DNA of 64,000 bases. Source: Thermogladius sp023256015 (GTDB taxonomy: Archaea; Thermoproteota; Thermoprotei_A; Sulfolobales; Desulfurococcaceae). A program made the position numbers and the translations under genes. Each line of letters begins with the position of its first letter. The stretch's first letter is position 1. The stretch lies in assembly GCF_051131135.1 (NCBI RefSeq), contig NZ_CP151274.1, positions 496,001 to 560,000 of the forward strand, in the 5' to 3' direction. Below are positions 1-7,155 of the stretch, piece by piece. The notes beneath the pieces were generated by a model. That model was not told the origin of the DNA and ran no database searches. It saw only the letters and a program-made list of their open reading frames with translations.

Positions 1-698
1 TCTATCTCCTGTCTGCTCATTATCTTGAATTTCCTGGAGCTGGCGTCAACGTAGCCGGCCTCGATGAACTCACTAGAGGGCTTTACATCAAGTACCGAGG
101 CTATAGCCTGTATTCCGAGCTTGATCGTCTCCTCTACGCTCATGTCGTACTTGTAGTTCTTCTCCATGAACTCCGATACCGCGTTGGCTTTCTCACCGAT
201 GGCCACGGCGTAGTAGCTGAGGTATCTCCCACTAGGCTCTGTCATGAAGAGTTGCGTACCCTGCTCGTCTATGCCTGCGAATATCACTGCTACACCGAAA
301 GGTCTAACACCCGCGTGCTGCGTGTAAGCCTGCTTCACGTCGCATACCCTCTTCGCGAGGTACTCCACGGGGGCCGGTTCGTCGTAATACAGCCTGTGCA
401 ACAAGGCGGCCTGCCTAGCATACTCGATCAAGACGCGCCCGTCGCTCGCGATGCCGGCAAAACTCGAGCCAACGTGGTCGTCTATTTTGAATATCTTCTG
501 TATCAAATTCTCGTCAACTAAGGGCGCTATTTTCTTCTTCTCCACAACAACCATTGCCGCCGTCTTGCTCTTCAGCCCGACTGTAGTCCAGCCTCTTCTA
601 ACAGACTCGAAAGCGTACTCGACCTGGTATATACGCCCGTCCGGCGAGAATATCGTGATCGCCCTGTCGTAGGCTGCCGCCGATATCCCGAAGCTCAT
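1..698 (-). CDS. psmA: Proteasome alpha subunit (3' end cut by window edge)
   Basis: Forms the outer rings of the 20S proteasome and gates substrate entry. The visible 232 residues begin MSFGISAAAYDRAITIFSPD and contain the alpha-type N-terminal helix with the DGRIYQVEYA motif near residues 20-29. The frame is open to the window edge, so only a short C-terminal piece is missing. ATG at 698 follows a GGTGG ribosome site about 6 nt upstream. The gene lies downstream of rnp3 and rnp2, the usual order in the archaeal proteasome-exosome superoperon, but a tRNA-Leu gene separates it from rnp2 and it has its own TATA box. Identification is very secure. Confidence 0.96.
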   Translation of the reverse strand, partial: MSFGISAAAYDRAITIFSPDGRIYQVEYAFESVRRGWTTVGLKSKTAAMVVVEKKKIAPLVDENLIQKIFKIDDHVGSSFAGIASDGRVLIEYARQAALLHRLYYDEPAPVEYLAKRVCDVKQAYTQHAGVRPFGVAVIFAGIDEQGTQLFMTEPSGRYLSYYAVAIGEKANAVSEFMEKNYKYDMSVEETIKLGIQAIASVLDVKPSSEFIEAGYVDASSRKFKIMSRQEI

Positions 699-735
699 CT
701 AAACCACCGCTGATTTGTACTCAATGAATCAAGGG

Positions 736-743
736 TTTTATAA
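736..743 (-). promoter_or_regulatory. TATA box of psmA
   Basis: The minus strand reads TTATAAAA, about 40 nt before the psmA ATG. The usual archaeal spacing of about 25 nt predicts a start site near 714 and a leader of about 15 nt that still contains the GGTGG ribosome site. Confidence 0.6.
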
Positions 744-777
744 GAATTGGGTCTCAAGCCGTTGTCGGCACGATTAG

Positions 778-862
778 TGCGGGGGGTGGGATTTGAACCC
801 ACGCAGGTCTACACCAGCGGATCTTAAGTCCGCCCCCTTTGGCCTGGCTCGGGCACCCCCGC
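778..862 (-). tRNA. tRNA-Leu (anticodon TAA)
   Basis: A class II tRNA of 85 nt with no intron. The acceptor is GCGGGGG/CCCCCGC with discriminator A. The anticodon stem GCGGA/TCCGC encloses the 7-nt loop CTTAAGA, which gives anticodon TAA. A long variable arm and a T-loop TTCAAAT are present. CCA is not encoded. A TATA-like AAGCTTAAAACC lies about 30 nt upstream (890-900), so it probably has its own promoter. It sits between rnp2 and psmA, where the superoperon is usually continuous. Confidence 0.95.
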
Positions 863-1002
863 TCTCAACAAGTATCTTACTTAACCTGGGTTTTAAGCTT
901 GAGACGAGAACTCAGTTCGTCGCGAGTTCTTCACCCGTCGTGTTGGAGCGGCTTCATCATCTTGTGAAGACTATAGCAGTTCAGAGTTATTAAACTAGGC
1001 AC

Positions 1003-1443
1003 TCAACCAAGCTTCTTCTTCGCAGACTTAAACGTGCCCGATATACCGACCGGTATAACTTTGAAGCCCAGCTCGCTAGAAGCCGCTAGAGAAGCTAGAA
1101 ACTCGACCTTAAACCTGCCATTGAACTTCACTATAGCCTTACACCCGCCCGGGTCGAAGTATACAACCTTGGGGTCTATACCAGCTAAGTAGACAACTCC
1201 GAAAGACCTCATCACGACCGATCTCAAAGCCTTCTCCAGCTCCCCCGTTTCCTTGAAGCGGCCTGGAGGGTAGTACATTATGGCGAGGTACCTCTTCCTG
1301 TACCTTCCAACTTTCCTGGCCCGCATAAACCACGTAAGCGCCTTACAAACCACCGTCGAGTCCGAGAGAAGTACGAGAACAGTGACGAGAGAAATTCCCG
1401 ACAGTACTATGGAGAGGACCGATAACAACTGGTAGATGTCCAC
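1003..1443 (-). CDS. rnp2: RNase P protein component 2 (Pop5 family), with hydrophobic N-terminal extension
   Basis: Protein subunit of the archaeal RNase P holoenzyme, which pairs with Rnp3 and supports catalysis by the RNA in tRNA 5' maturation. The conserved core runs from about residue 48 (RYRKRYLAIMYYP) through the segments FGVVYLAGIDPKVVYFDP and GISGTFKSAKKK at the C terminus, which match Pop5. The GTG start at 1443 lies just after the rnp3 stop, so the genes are coupled. With this start the protein has an apolar segment at residues 4-27 that looks like one membrane helix, unexpected for Pop5. An internal ATG at 1326 (MRARKVGRYRKR) would give a standard-size protein, but it has no clear ribosome site. 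The family call is fairly secure and the start is not. Confidence 0.8.
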   Translation of the reverse strand: MDIYQLLSVLSIVLSGISLVTVLVLLSDSTVVCKALTWFMRARKVGRYRKRYLAIMYYPPGRFKETGELEKALRSVVMRSFGVVYLAGIDPKVVYFDPGGCKAIVKFNGRFKVEFLASLAASSELGFKVIPVGISGTFKSAKKKLG

Positions 1444-1444
1444 G

Positions 1445-2026
1445 TCAAATCGCCGTCCTCGTGAGTACTTTGTAAGGATTCGTAGAGAGCATTGCCTTTG
1501 CCGCCTCGTAGTCTACGTCTAGTAGTTTCACGATAAACGACAAGACCACCAAGGGGTGGTGGTACTCGAGAATGCCGCTAGCACCGCTCGATATTATGAT
1601 CGGCACCTTCCTGGAGATCATCAACTTGAGCCTTTTAACGAATCCCGCGAGACTGCTCTCGTTTGCCCCCCTTATCTCCGTAAACGGTACTTCAAGAGGC
1701 TTGTCGTAGTACTTCATAACCGACGCCTGCTTCTTGTCAAACAACACCTGGTTCCTCGACGTCATGACAATGCTGTCGACGCGCCTATCGTGGGCTACCC
1801 ACCTTGCTACTTCGACGTTTAGCGGTACGACGCTCACAACGGTTTTAGGTCCCTTGAGACCGCCAAGAGCGCTCTTGAGATTGCTTATGCTGTCCGAGAC
1901 TACGACGACCTTCGAGAAAACGTTGGGGTCCAACGACGCCTCGCCCGAGTCTAACCCCTCGACTGAGACGACCTTGTACCCAAGCCTCCTAGCCTCGTCT
2001 ACTAGCTTGTAGTCTTTCAGCCACAA
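1445..2026 (-). CDS. rnp3: RNase P protein component 3 (Rpp30 family)
   Basis: TIM-barrel-like RNase P subunit that partners Pop5. The pattern of Rpp30 is visible: VVPLNVEVARWVAHD near residue 65, VDSIVMTSRNQVLFDKKQ near 80-97, and the GASGI turn near 147. The gene directly precedes rnp2 and follows the COG1325 gene, the canonical superoperon order. The only ATG/GTG/TTG start after the upstream stop is TTG at 2026, yet the in-frame sequence just before it (LID at 2027-2035) looks like the first beta strand usually found in this family. A GGGGTGG site at 2044-2050 is too far from TTG. Translation may therefore begin at a rare codon slightly upstream. Confidence 0.85.
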   Translation of the reverse strand: MWLKDYKLVDEARRLGYKVVSVEGLDSGEASLDPNVFSKVVVVSDSISNLKSALGGLKGPKTVVSVVPLNVEVARWVAHDRRVDSIVMTSRNQVLFDKKQASVMKYYDKPLEVPFTEIRGANESSLAGFVKRLKLMISRKVPIIISSGASGILEYHHPLVVLSFIVKLLDVDYEAAKAMLSTNPYKVLTRTAI

Positions 2027-2071
2027 GTCGATTAGCGTAGAACCACCCCTATGTTCGCAGAGCCTCCTACC

Positions 2072-2533
2072 TCACTCCCCGGAGATCGAGTCGAGAAGCG
2101 ACCTTAACTCGTTCACGTTCTTTAAGCCCTTGAAGTGGACGACTACCTTGACCACGTCGTCGGCGTCGTTCAAGACAAATTTGCCCTGGTATAGGCTCTG
2201 CTTGTCGAGTCTCACGAAAAACCTCCCAGTTCTCCCATCGAACCTCAGGTCTAGCGAGGCGTTTAGCAGAGACCTATCGCTCTTGCTCAGGTTTCTCAGT
2301 ATGTTCTCGAGCACTCCTCTCTCTCCGACTCTAATCTTCATGACCTTTATCCTATTCCCGTAGAAGCCCTCCAGGTCTTCTTCTTCGACTCTCACGCGGT
2401 CTCTAAGCTCGGCAGGTATAACGTTGTGGAGAGCTACCAGGACTTTCGAACAATCCTCTGTCGCGTGGCAGTGTGTAGATACCTCTACTTCTCTTACACC
2501 GAGTCTTACTTCTTCTTTTCTGCCTCGCTCCAA
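2072..2533 (-). CDS. COG1325-type RNA-binding protein linked to the exosome
   Basis: Short archaeal protein of the family predicted to work with the RNA exosome because of its fixed gene neighbourhood; its exact role is not established. The protein has 153 residues, a usual length, with an N-terminal strand VEVSTHCHATED and a C-terminal SLDLRFDGRTGRFFVRLDKQ segment typical of the family. It overlaps the L15e gene by 28 nt and begins with TTG, preceded by GGGGAG about 10 nt upstream; no later start codon is available before the conserved strand. L15e-COG1325-Rnp3-Rnp2 is a recognised archaeal order. Confidence 0.75.
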   Translation of the reverse strand: MERGRKEEVRLGVREVEVSTHCHATEDCSKVLVALHNVIPAELRDRVRVEEEDLEGFYGNRIKVMKIRVGERGVLENILRNLSKSDRSLLNASLDLRFDGRTGRFFVRLDKQSLYQGKFVLNDADDVVKVVVHFKGLKNVNELRSLLDSISGE

Positions 2534-3162
2534 GGTTCTCTTGCTCCCCTGCTAGCCTCGTGCCTCTTCTTCAGCCTCCTCTCCTTGGCTTTCTTCTTCC
2601 ACTTATGCTTGTGAGTGCCTTTCAGCCCCCGACTCTTCCTCAGCCCCCTAATTTTCTTGCCGGCACTGGTCAGACCCCTGAACACCCTCCCTCTGTTCTG
2701 CGGTTCGCAGACCCAGTTTACCTCCGGGTCTTTACAGATAGACGGGTGGTGGGGGTCGACGAGTATGACCTCGTACCACTTGTATCTGCCGTCCTCACCG
2801 ACGTAGTAGCTGTTTAGCACCTCCAAGCCCGGGTGCTTCCTCGCGGCTCTCTCTTCTGCTATCAGTCTCAGGCTCTTCGCAGGCGCGTAACCATAGACAC
2901 CCATCCGCTTGGGCCTACGGCCACTCGAGGGCCTCTGCTTCCTTAGTCCCCCCTTCCTTACTCTGACCCTTACCACAATAAACCCTACTTTAGCTTTGTA
3001 ACCAAGCTCTCTCGCTCTGTTAATACGAGTAGGCTTCTCCACCCTGCTTACAGCCGGCTCTCTCCTCCACTTCATCAGCCGCTCTCTCATCAAGTCTTTC
3101 ATGGCTCCTTCGTAGGGCTTCTTCCACAGCATCGCAATGTAGTGGTACATGCTCTTGGCCAT
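2506..3162 (-). CDS. rpl15e: Large-subunit ribosomal protein L15e
   Basis: Archaeal/eukaryotic 50S protein of 218 residues. It starts MAKSMYHYIAMLWKKPYE, which is diagnostic of L15e, and carries the GYKAKVGFIVVRVRVRKGG and RPKRMGVYGYAPAKS blocks and a very basic C-terminal tail. ATG at 3162 is preferred over the GTG nine bases upstream because GGTGG is 6 nt before it and family members begin MA.SMYHY. It is the first gene of the minus-strand unit; a palindromic TATA element lies 54 nt upstream. Confidence 0.97.
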   Translation of the reverse strand: MAKSMYHYIAMLWKKPYEGAMKDLMRERLMKWRREPAVSRVEKPTRINRARELGYKAKVGFIVVRVRVRKGGLRKQRPSSGRRPKRMGVYGYAPAKSLRLIAEERAARKHPGLEVLNSYYVGEDGRYKWYEVILVDPHHPSICKDPEVNWVCEPQNRGRVFRGLTSAGKKIRGLRKSRGLKGTHKHKWKKKAKERRLKKRHEASRGAREPWSEAEKKK

Positions 3163-3215
3163 TCGGCCCACCGCTACCTGACTCTACACTCTAACCGTTA
3201 TACAAGCTTAAAAAA

Positions 3216-3225
3216 CTTATATAAG
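3216..3225. promoter_or_regulatory. Palindromic TATA element between divergent genes
   Basis: CTTATATAAG is a perfect palindrome 54 nt before the L15e ATG. Read on the minus strand it predicts a start near 3194. A separate TTTTTAAG at 3243-3250 is better placed for the plus-strand GTPase gene (predicted start near 3273), so the two divergent genes probably use separate boxes. Confidence 0.5.
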
Positions 3226-3288
3226 ACTGGATCGGGCCACACTTTTTAAGAGGGCGTACCCACCCCCTAAATGTTGTAGTGGAGTATC

Positions 3289-4518
3289 ATGCCTCCACCA
3301 GAGCGCCTCATCGGTATTGTGGGTAAGACGAACGTCGGTAAATCAACGCTCTTCTCCGCTATGACGCTCGCGACAGTGAAGATAGCGAACCACCCGTTCA
3401 CCACTATCGAGCCCAATGTAGGAGTTGGGTACGTCAGGATAAGATGCGCCCACGTAGAACTGAACCTACCTTCTTGTAACCCCAGGGCGGGTGCCTGTAC
3501 TAGGGGCGAGAGGTTTGTGCCGGTAAAGATAATGGACGTGGCTGGACTGATACCAGGGGCTAGCCAAGGTAGAGGGCTTGGCAACAAGTTCATGGACGAC
3601 CTTCGCCAAGCAGACGTGCTGATCCACGTAGTTGACGCGGCCGGATCCACCGACCCCGAGGGGAGACCTGTACGGCCTGGCTCGTTCGACCCTGTGGAAG
3701 AGGTCAAGCTAATTCAGGCCGAGATAGACGAGTGGTTCTGGGGCGTCGTCAAGAAGCTCTGGGAGACTAAAATCCAGCGGAGCCTTCACAGTACCGTGGA
3801 CCAGGTCGACCTACTAGCGAGAAGCCTATCGGGGTTATCCATAAGGAAACAACACGTCGTCGAGGCTCTTAGAGAAGTGGGTTTGGAAAACAAGAACCTG
3901 AAGAACTGGTCACCGGACGACGTCAGGTCCTTCAGCCTAGCTGTGAGAAGGCTGAGCAAGCCGATAGTTATAGCAGCCAACAAGATAGATGTGGCGGAGG
4001 CTAGGGAGAATGTTAGGAGGCTCGTGGAGGTCTTCGGCGAGGGAAGCGTAGTACCTGTAAGCTCCCTCGCAGAGTTGTTGCTGAGGAAACTCGCAGCAGA
4101 CGGAGCCATAGAGTACCTGCCCGGAGACTCCTCGTTCAGGGTTGTCGACGAGAAGAAGCTGTCGGGACAGTACAAGAGAGCGCTGGAGCTCATAGAAGAG
4201 AGCGTCTTAAGAGTCTATGGTAGCACCGGGGTTCAGCTGCTGTTGAACAAGGCTGTATTCGACGTGCTACGCCTAATACCCGTCTACCCTGTCGAGGATG
4301 CTAACAAGTACACAGACCACCACGGGAATGTGTTACCCGATGTCTACCTAGTGCCATGGGGGACCACAGCCAAGGAGCTCGCGTACATGATACACACAGA
4401 CCTGGGTGAAGGGTTCTTGTACGCCATCAACGCACGTACTAAGGAGAGAGTCGGCGAGGACTACCAGCTCAAATACGGCGACGTCATTAAGGTCGTCTCA
4501 GCCAAGTCGAGACGTTGA
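3289..4518 (+). CDS. YchF/Obg-family P-loop NTPase with TGS domain
   Basis: Translation-associated P-loop NTPase of the archaeal YchF/OLA1-like branch, probably acting on ribosomes. G1 is GKTNVGKS (residues 12-19), G3 is DVAGL (83-87), and NKID is visible near 225. The last ~80 residues form a TGS domain (DHHGNVLPDVYLVPWGTTAK onward). The insertion between G3 and G4 is helical, as in this family. ATG at 3289 has GGAG 5 nt upstream, and a TATA box at 3243-3250 gives a leader of about 16 nt. It stands alone on the plus strand facing the convergent DUF2095 gene. Confidence 0.92.
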   Translation: MPPPERLIGIVGKTNVGKSTLFSAMTLATVKIANHPFTTIEPNVGVGYVRIRCAHVELNLPSCNPRAGACTRGERFVPVKIMDVAGLIPGASQGRGLGNKFMDDLRQADVLIHVVDAAGSTDPEGRPVRPGSFDPVEEVKLIQAEIDEWFWGVVKKLWETKIQRSLHSTVDQVDLLARSLSGLSIRKQHVVEALREVGLENKNLKNWSPDDVRSFSLAVRRLSKPIVIAANKIDVAEARENVRRLVEVFGEGSVVPVSSLAELLLRKLAADGAIEYLPGDSSFRVVDEKKLSGQYKRALELIEESVLRVYGSTGVQLLLNKAVFDVLRLIPVYPVEDANKYTDHHGNVLPDVYLVPWGTTAKELAYMIHTDLGEGFLYAINARTKERVGEDYQLKYGDVIKVVSAKSRR

Positions 4519-4532
4519 CGTCTAAGGCGCCG

Positions 4533-4877
4533 TCACCTGTTCTTCCTTAAGGACTTCCAGTAGCGTTGAGCCGCCTTGTAGTAGTAATCGGGAGACTTCC
4601 TCTCACCGAAGTACGCTAACCCGTGCTCTCGAACCGCTCGTTTCAGCTCCTCGCCTTCCTCTAGGGGTATCTCGCCGCGCCTCACCAGGTACTCTATAAC
4701 CTCTACTGCCTCGCTCTCGTCCCTACACCTCCTCAAGTAGTCGTAGACGTTGGGGAGATAACCATGCCACGGATCGGAGAACCCCTGGTCTACGGTCAGC
4801 CTGATACCCTCATATTGCCCGTCCAGTATCTCTTTCGCGAGGTTCGGGTACTTTCTTCTGAATTCATCAGTGCTCAT
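4533..4877 (-). CDS. Conserved archaeal protein, DUF2095-like
   Basis: A 114-residue soluble protein that resembles the archaeal DUF2095 family: N-terminal DEFRRKYPNLAKEI, central LPNVYDYLRRCRDESEAVE, then RRGEI and a C-terminal GLAYFGERKSPDYYY. No catalytic motif can be seen and the function is unknown. It overlaps the end of the nucleotidylyltransferase gene by 11 nt, so the two are co-transcribed. ATG at 4877 is taken instead of TTG at 4883 because the family starts near MS.DEF. Confidence 0.7.
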   Translation of the reverse strand: MSTDEFRRKYPNLAKEILDGQYEGIRLTVDQGFSDPWHGYLPNVYDYLRRCRDESEAVEVIEYLVRRGEIPLEEGEELKRAVREHGLAYFGERKSPDYYYKAAQRYWKSLRKNR

Positions 4878-6150
4878 TCTCAAACTTCATCACATCAACT
4901 CTTGCCTTAGTCTCGGGCTTTAATATCGTTTTCTGCGGCACGTCGCTCGTAACCACAACTCCTGGATATATCCACGAGAAGGGCCCCACCTTCACCCCCG
5001 GCATTAGCGAGACGTTTACGCCGGTCTTCGCGTAGCCCCCAATCACGCTGCCAAGTTTTTTCCTACCGGAGTCGACAACCTTGTCCTTAATCCTCATCTT
5101 AACGGTTTTTTCGTCGAACCTCAAGTTAGCCGTGACCGTCCCTGCCCCTAGGTTCACTCCCTCGCACACAACACTATCCCCAATGTAGGCCAAGTGGTTT
5201 GCGTGGACGTTCTCGAATATAACGCTCTCTTTCACTTCAACGGAGAAACCAATCACTGAGCCGTCGCATATCACGCTGTAAGGTCTAAGCCTAGCAGAGG
5301 GGCCTACCCTCACTCTCCTGCCTACGTAAACCGGCCCCTCGATGTAGGTGAACGCCTTTATCTGGCTCTCCTCGCCTACGTAGACGTCACCGTGTATCAC
5401 GACGGGTTGCTCTACGACTCCCTTTATGTTTTGTCCTCTCAGGACGCTGAGGGCGGTTTTATTTGCCTCGATGACCTGCCACGGCAACCCTATGTCTATC
5501 CAGCTCCCTCTCGGCGCTGTAACAACCCTCACATCGCTTACGCTCGCTATCTTGTTGACTATGTCTGTGAACTCTAGCTCTCCACGCGGGCTCAACTGTA
5601 TGTCCCTGTTCGAGAGTATATCGCCCACCCTAAGCTTGTACACCCCAGCGTTTACCACTTTAGAGAGGTGCTCCTTGGGCTTCTCTAAGATTTTACCTAG
5701 CAAGTCTTCGCCTTTTGTTAACAGCACCCCGTACTGGCTGGGGTCGTCCACCTCCGCGCCCAGTATCACGTTGCCCTCTCGCTTGGCTACCTCGAGTAGC
5801 AACCCCGGTTTACTCAAAAACACGTCCCCATATACGATGAGAACGTCCTCTTCCTCCTCGGCCTTTTCCACGGCCCTCAAGACAGCGTGGGCCGTGCCAA
5901 GTTGTTGCTCCTGTTCCACCGTCCTTATTTTCTTGCTTGCCGCCGTCTTCGATAGAAACTCTATTACCTTGTCTTTCATGTCGCCCACTACAACTATAAC
6001 TTCGTCGACTAGACCGCTCAATCCCTCGATCCACTCGAGTTGCCACGCGAGTAGTGGTTTACACAATATTGGTATCAGAGGCTTAGGCCTGGTCTCGGTG
6101 ATCGGTCTCAGTCTCTCCCCTTTACCCGCGGCTAGTATCACCGCTTTCAA
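4867..6150 (-). CDS. Bifunctional sugar-1-phosphate nucleotidylyltransferase / acetyltransferase (GlmU-like)
   Basis: Makes a nucleotide sugar: the N-terminal half is a nucleotidyltransferase with the signature LAAGKGERLRPITETRPKPL (residues 6-25) and a YGDVF metal-site segment near 108. From about 240 to the end, repeated hexapeptides (VVIHGDVYVGEES, GVNLGAGTVTANLR, IGGYAKTGVNVSLMPG) form a left-handed beta helix typical of acyltransferases. The whole resembles the archaeal ST0452-type GlmU-like enzymes that form UDP-GlcNAc or dTDP-glucose. Substrates cannot be fixed from sequence. A second, single-domain relative lies at 40.6 kb. Confidence 0.88.
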   Translation of the reverse strand: MKAVILAAGKGERLRPITETRPKPLIPILCKPLLAWQLEWIEGLSGLVDEVIVVVGDMKDKVIEFLSKTAASKKIRTVEQEQQLGTAHAVLRAVEKAEEEEDVLIVYGDVFLSKPGLLLEVAKREGNVILGAEVDDPSQYGVLLTKGEDLLGKILEKPKEHLSKVVNAGVYKLRVGDILSNRDIQLSPRGELEFTDIVNKIASVSDVRVVTAPRGSWIDIGLPWQVIEANKTALSVLRGQNIKGVVEQPVVIHGDVYVGEESQIKAFTYIEGPVYVGRRVRVGPSARLRPYSVICDGSVIGFSVEVKESVIFENVHANHLAYIGDSVVCEGVNLGAGTVTANLRFDEKTVKMRIKDKVVDSGRKKLGSVIGGYAKTGVNVSLMPGVKVGPFSWIYPGVVVTSDVPQKTILKPETKARVDVMKFENEH

Positions 6151-6195
6151 AATAAACCACTGTGAGCACTATATGTAGCCTACTCGTAAAAAGTC

Positions 6196-6834
6196 TTACA
6201 CGGCACCCTTCTGTATCGGTGATACAACCTTGGCCGGCTGAGGACCGGTGGGGCCGGGTACCATTAGGAGCTTGCTCTTGTAAACCTCTACTCTTCTAAC
6301 CGGGTATATCTTCCTAGCCCTCTCGGCTATGTCGGCGGAGACTTTGCCTCCCAGTATCTCGTTGATCAGCTCGTCCAGTGTTAGGCTCGACGCCTTCTCG
6401 AATATGTACTCTCTCATAATCCTCCTGATCGCCCTCTTTTGGCTGGTGTTACACCTAAAGCTTGTCAAGGTGACGATCGTTAGCCTGACAACATAGCCGT
6501 CCTTTGTCGTAACGTCGAAAATCCCCTGAACCTTGCTACTCTTCCTCCTTATAAGGCTTCTCATGTAGTCTCTAGCCAGCTCGTGGCCCTTGAACCTGGT
6601 AATGGCCTGGTCGCCTTGAACGTCGACCACCTGGAAGTACAGCTTCACGTGAACCTGCGATATGTCGCCCGTTAGATCATACAGTGTAGTCTCAACAGTC
6701 CTACCGATCAGCTTCATCGGGTCATCGGACGGTGTGGTAGCCAGAACAACGCCTCCGAACGATTGGGGTGCCACTATGCTGAACCACTTCTTCAACTTCC
6801 ACTTGTCCTTGATCACTCCCTTTCTGGCAGCCAT
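6196..6834 (-). CDS. rps3ae: Small-subunit ribosomal protein S3Ae
   Basis: Archaeal/eukaryotic 30S protein of 212 residues. The family blocks KKWFSIVAPQSFGG, RFKGHELARDYMRSLIRR, FRCNTSQKRAIRRIMRE and PVRRVEVYKSKLL are all present. It lies 57 nt downstream of pcc1 and is read in the same direction; S3Ae next to pcc1 and a RecJ-like gene is a common archaeal arrangement. Confidence 0.96.
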   Translation of the reverse strand: MAARKGVIKDKWKLKKWFSIVAPQSFGGVVLATTPSDDPMKLIGRTVETTLYDLTGDISQVHVKLYFQVVDVQGDQAITRFKGHELARDYMRSLIRRKSSKVQGIFDVTTKDGYVVRLTIVTLTSFRCNTSQKRAIRRIMREYIFEKASSLTLDELINEILGGKVSADIAERARKIYPVRRVEVYKSKLLMVPGPTGPQPAKVVSPIQKGAV

Positions 6835-6891
6835 GTAAGCATCCCTTCTCTTCGGGTTATAAAGCAGATTAGTTTACTAACTTTTAAGCTT

Positions 6892-7155
6892 TCAGTGCAC
6901 TAAGTCCCCTATTTTGACCACTACGCTCACTAGCGCGAGCACTTCGTCTATTGTCCCCTTAACCGTGTTTAAGCAGGTCTCCTTACTTTGGCATTTAACC
7001 TCCAGAATGTAAACCCCCTTACCGTCCCTCTCGACTACGCGATCCTCTATATACAGGTCGCGACCAGGGTACTCGTTGTCAGGCTTAAGCGAGACGTATA
7101 CAGACCTTGCCTCCCTTGCGTCTAGCTCGATACTAAGCCTTAACGAGACTTCCAT
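6892..7155 (-). CDS. pcc1: KEOPS complex subunit Pcc1-like
   Basis: Small dimerising subunit of KEOPS, the complex that adds threonylcarbamoyl to A37 of tRNAs. The 87 residues show the Pcc1 layout: an N-terminal strand, a helix DAREARSVYVSLKPDNEY with the typical LKPDN element near residues 22-27, strands around IEDRVVERDGKGVYILEVKC, and a C-terminal helix ending in a dimer segment. It overlaps the RecJ-like gene by 23 nt and precedes S3Ae. The family is short and divergent, so the call rests on both sequence pattern and neighbourhood. Confidence 0.78.
   Translation of the reverse strand: MEVSLRLSIELDAREARSVYVSLKPDNEYPGRDLYIEDRVVERDGKGVYILEVKCQSKETCLNTVKGTIDEVLALVSVVVKIGDLVH

Noticed and set aside
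5426..6178. 250-codon plus-strand frame across the nucleotidylyltransferase gene
   Set aside because: It is antisense to a gene with clear motifs, is serine/threonine/leucine-rich as expected for the shadow frame, and has no family pattern.
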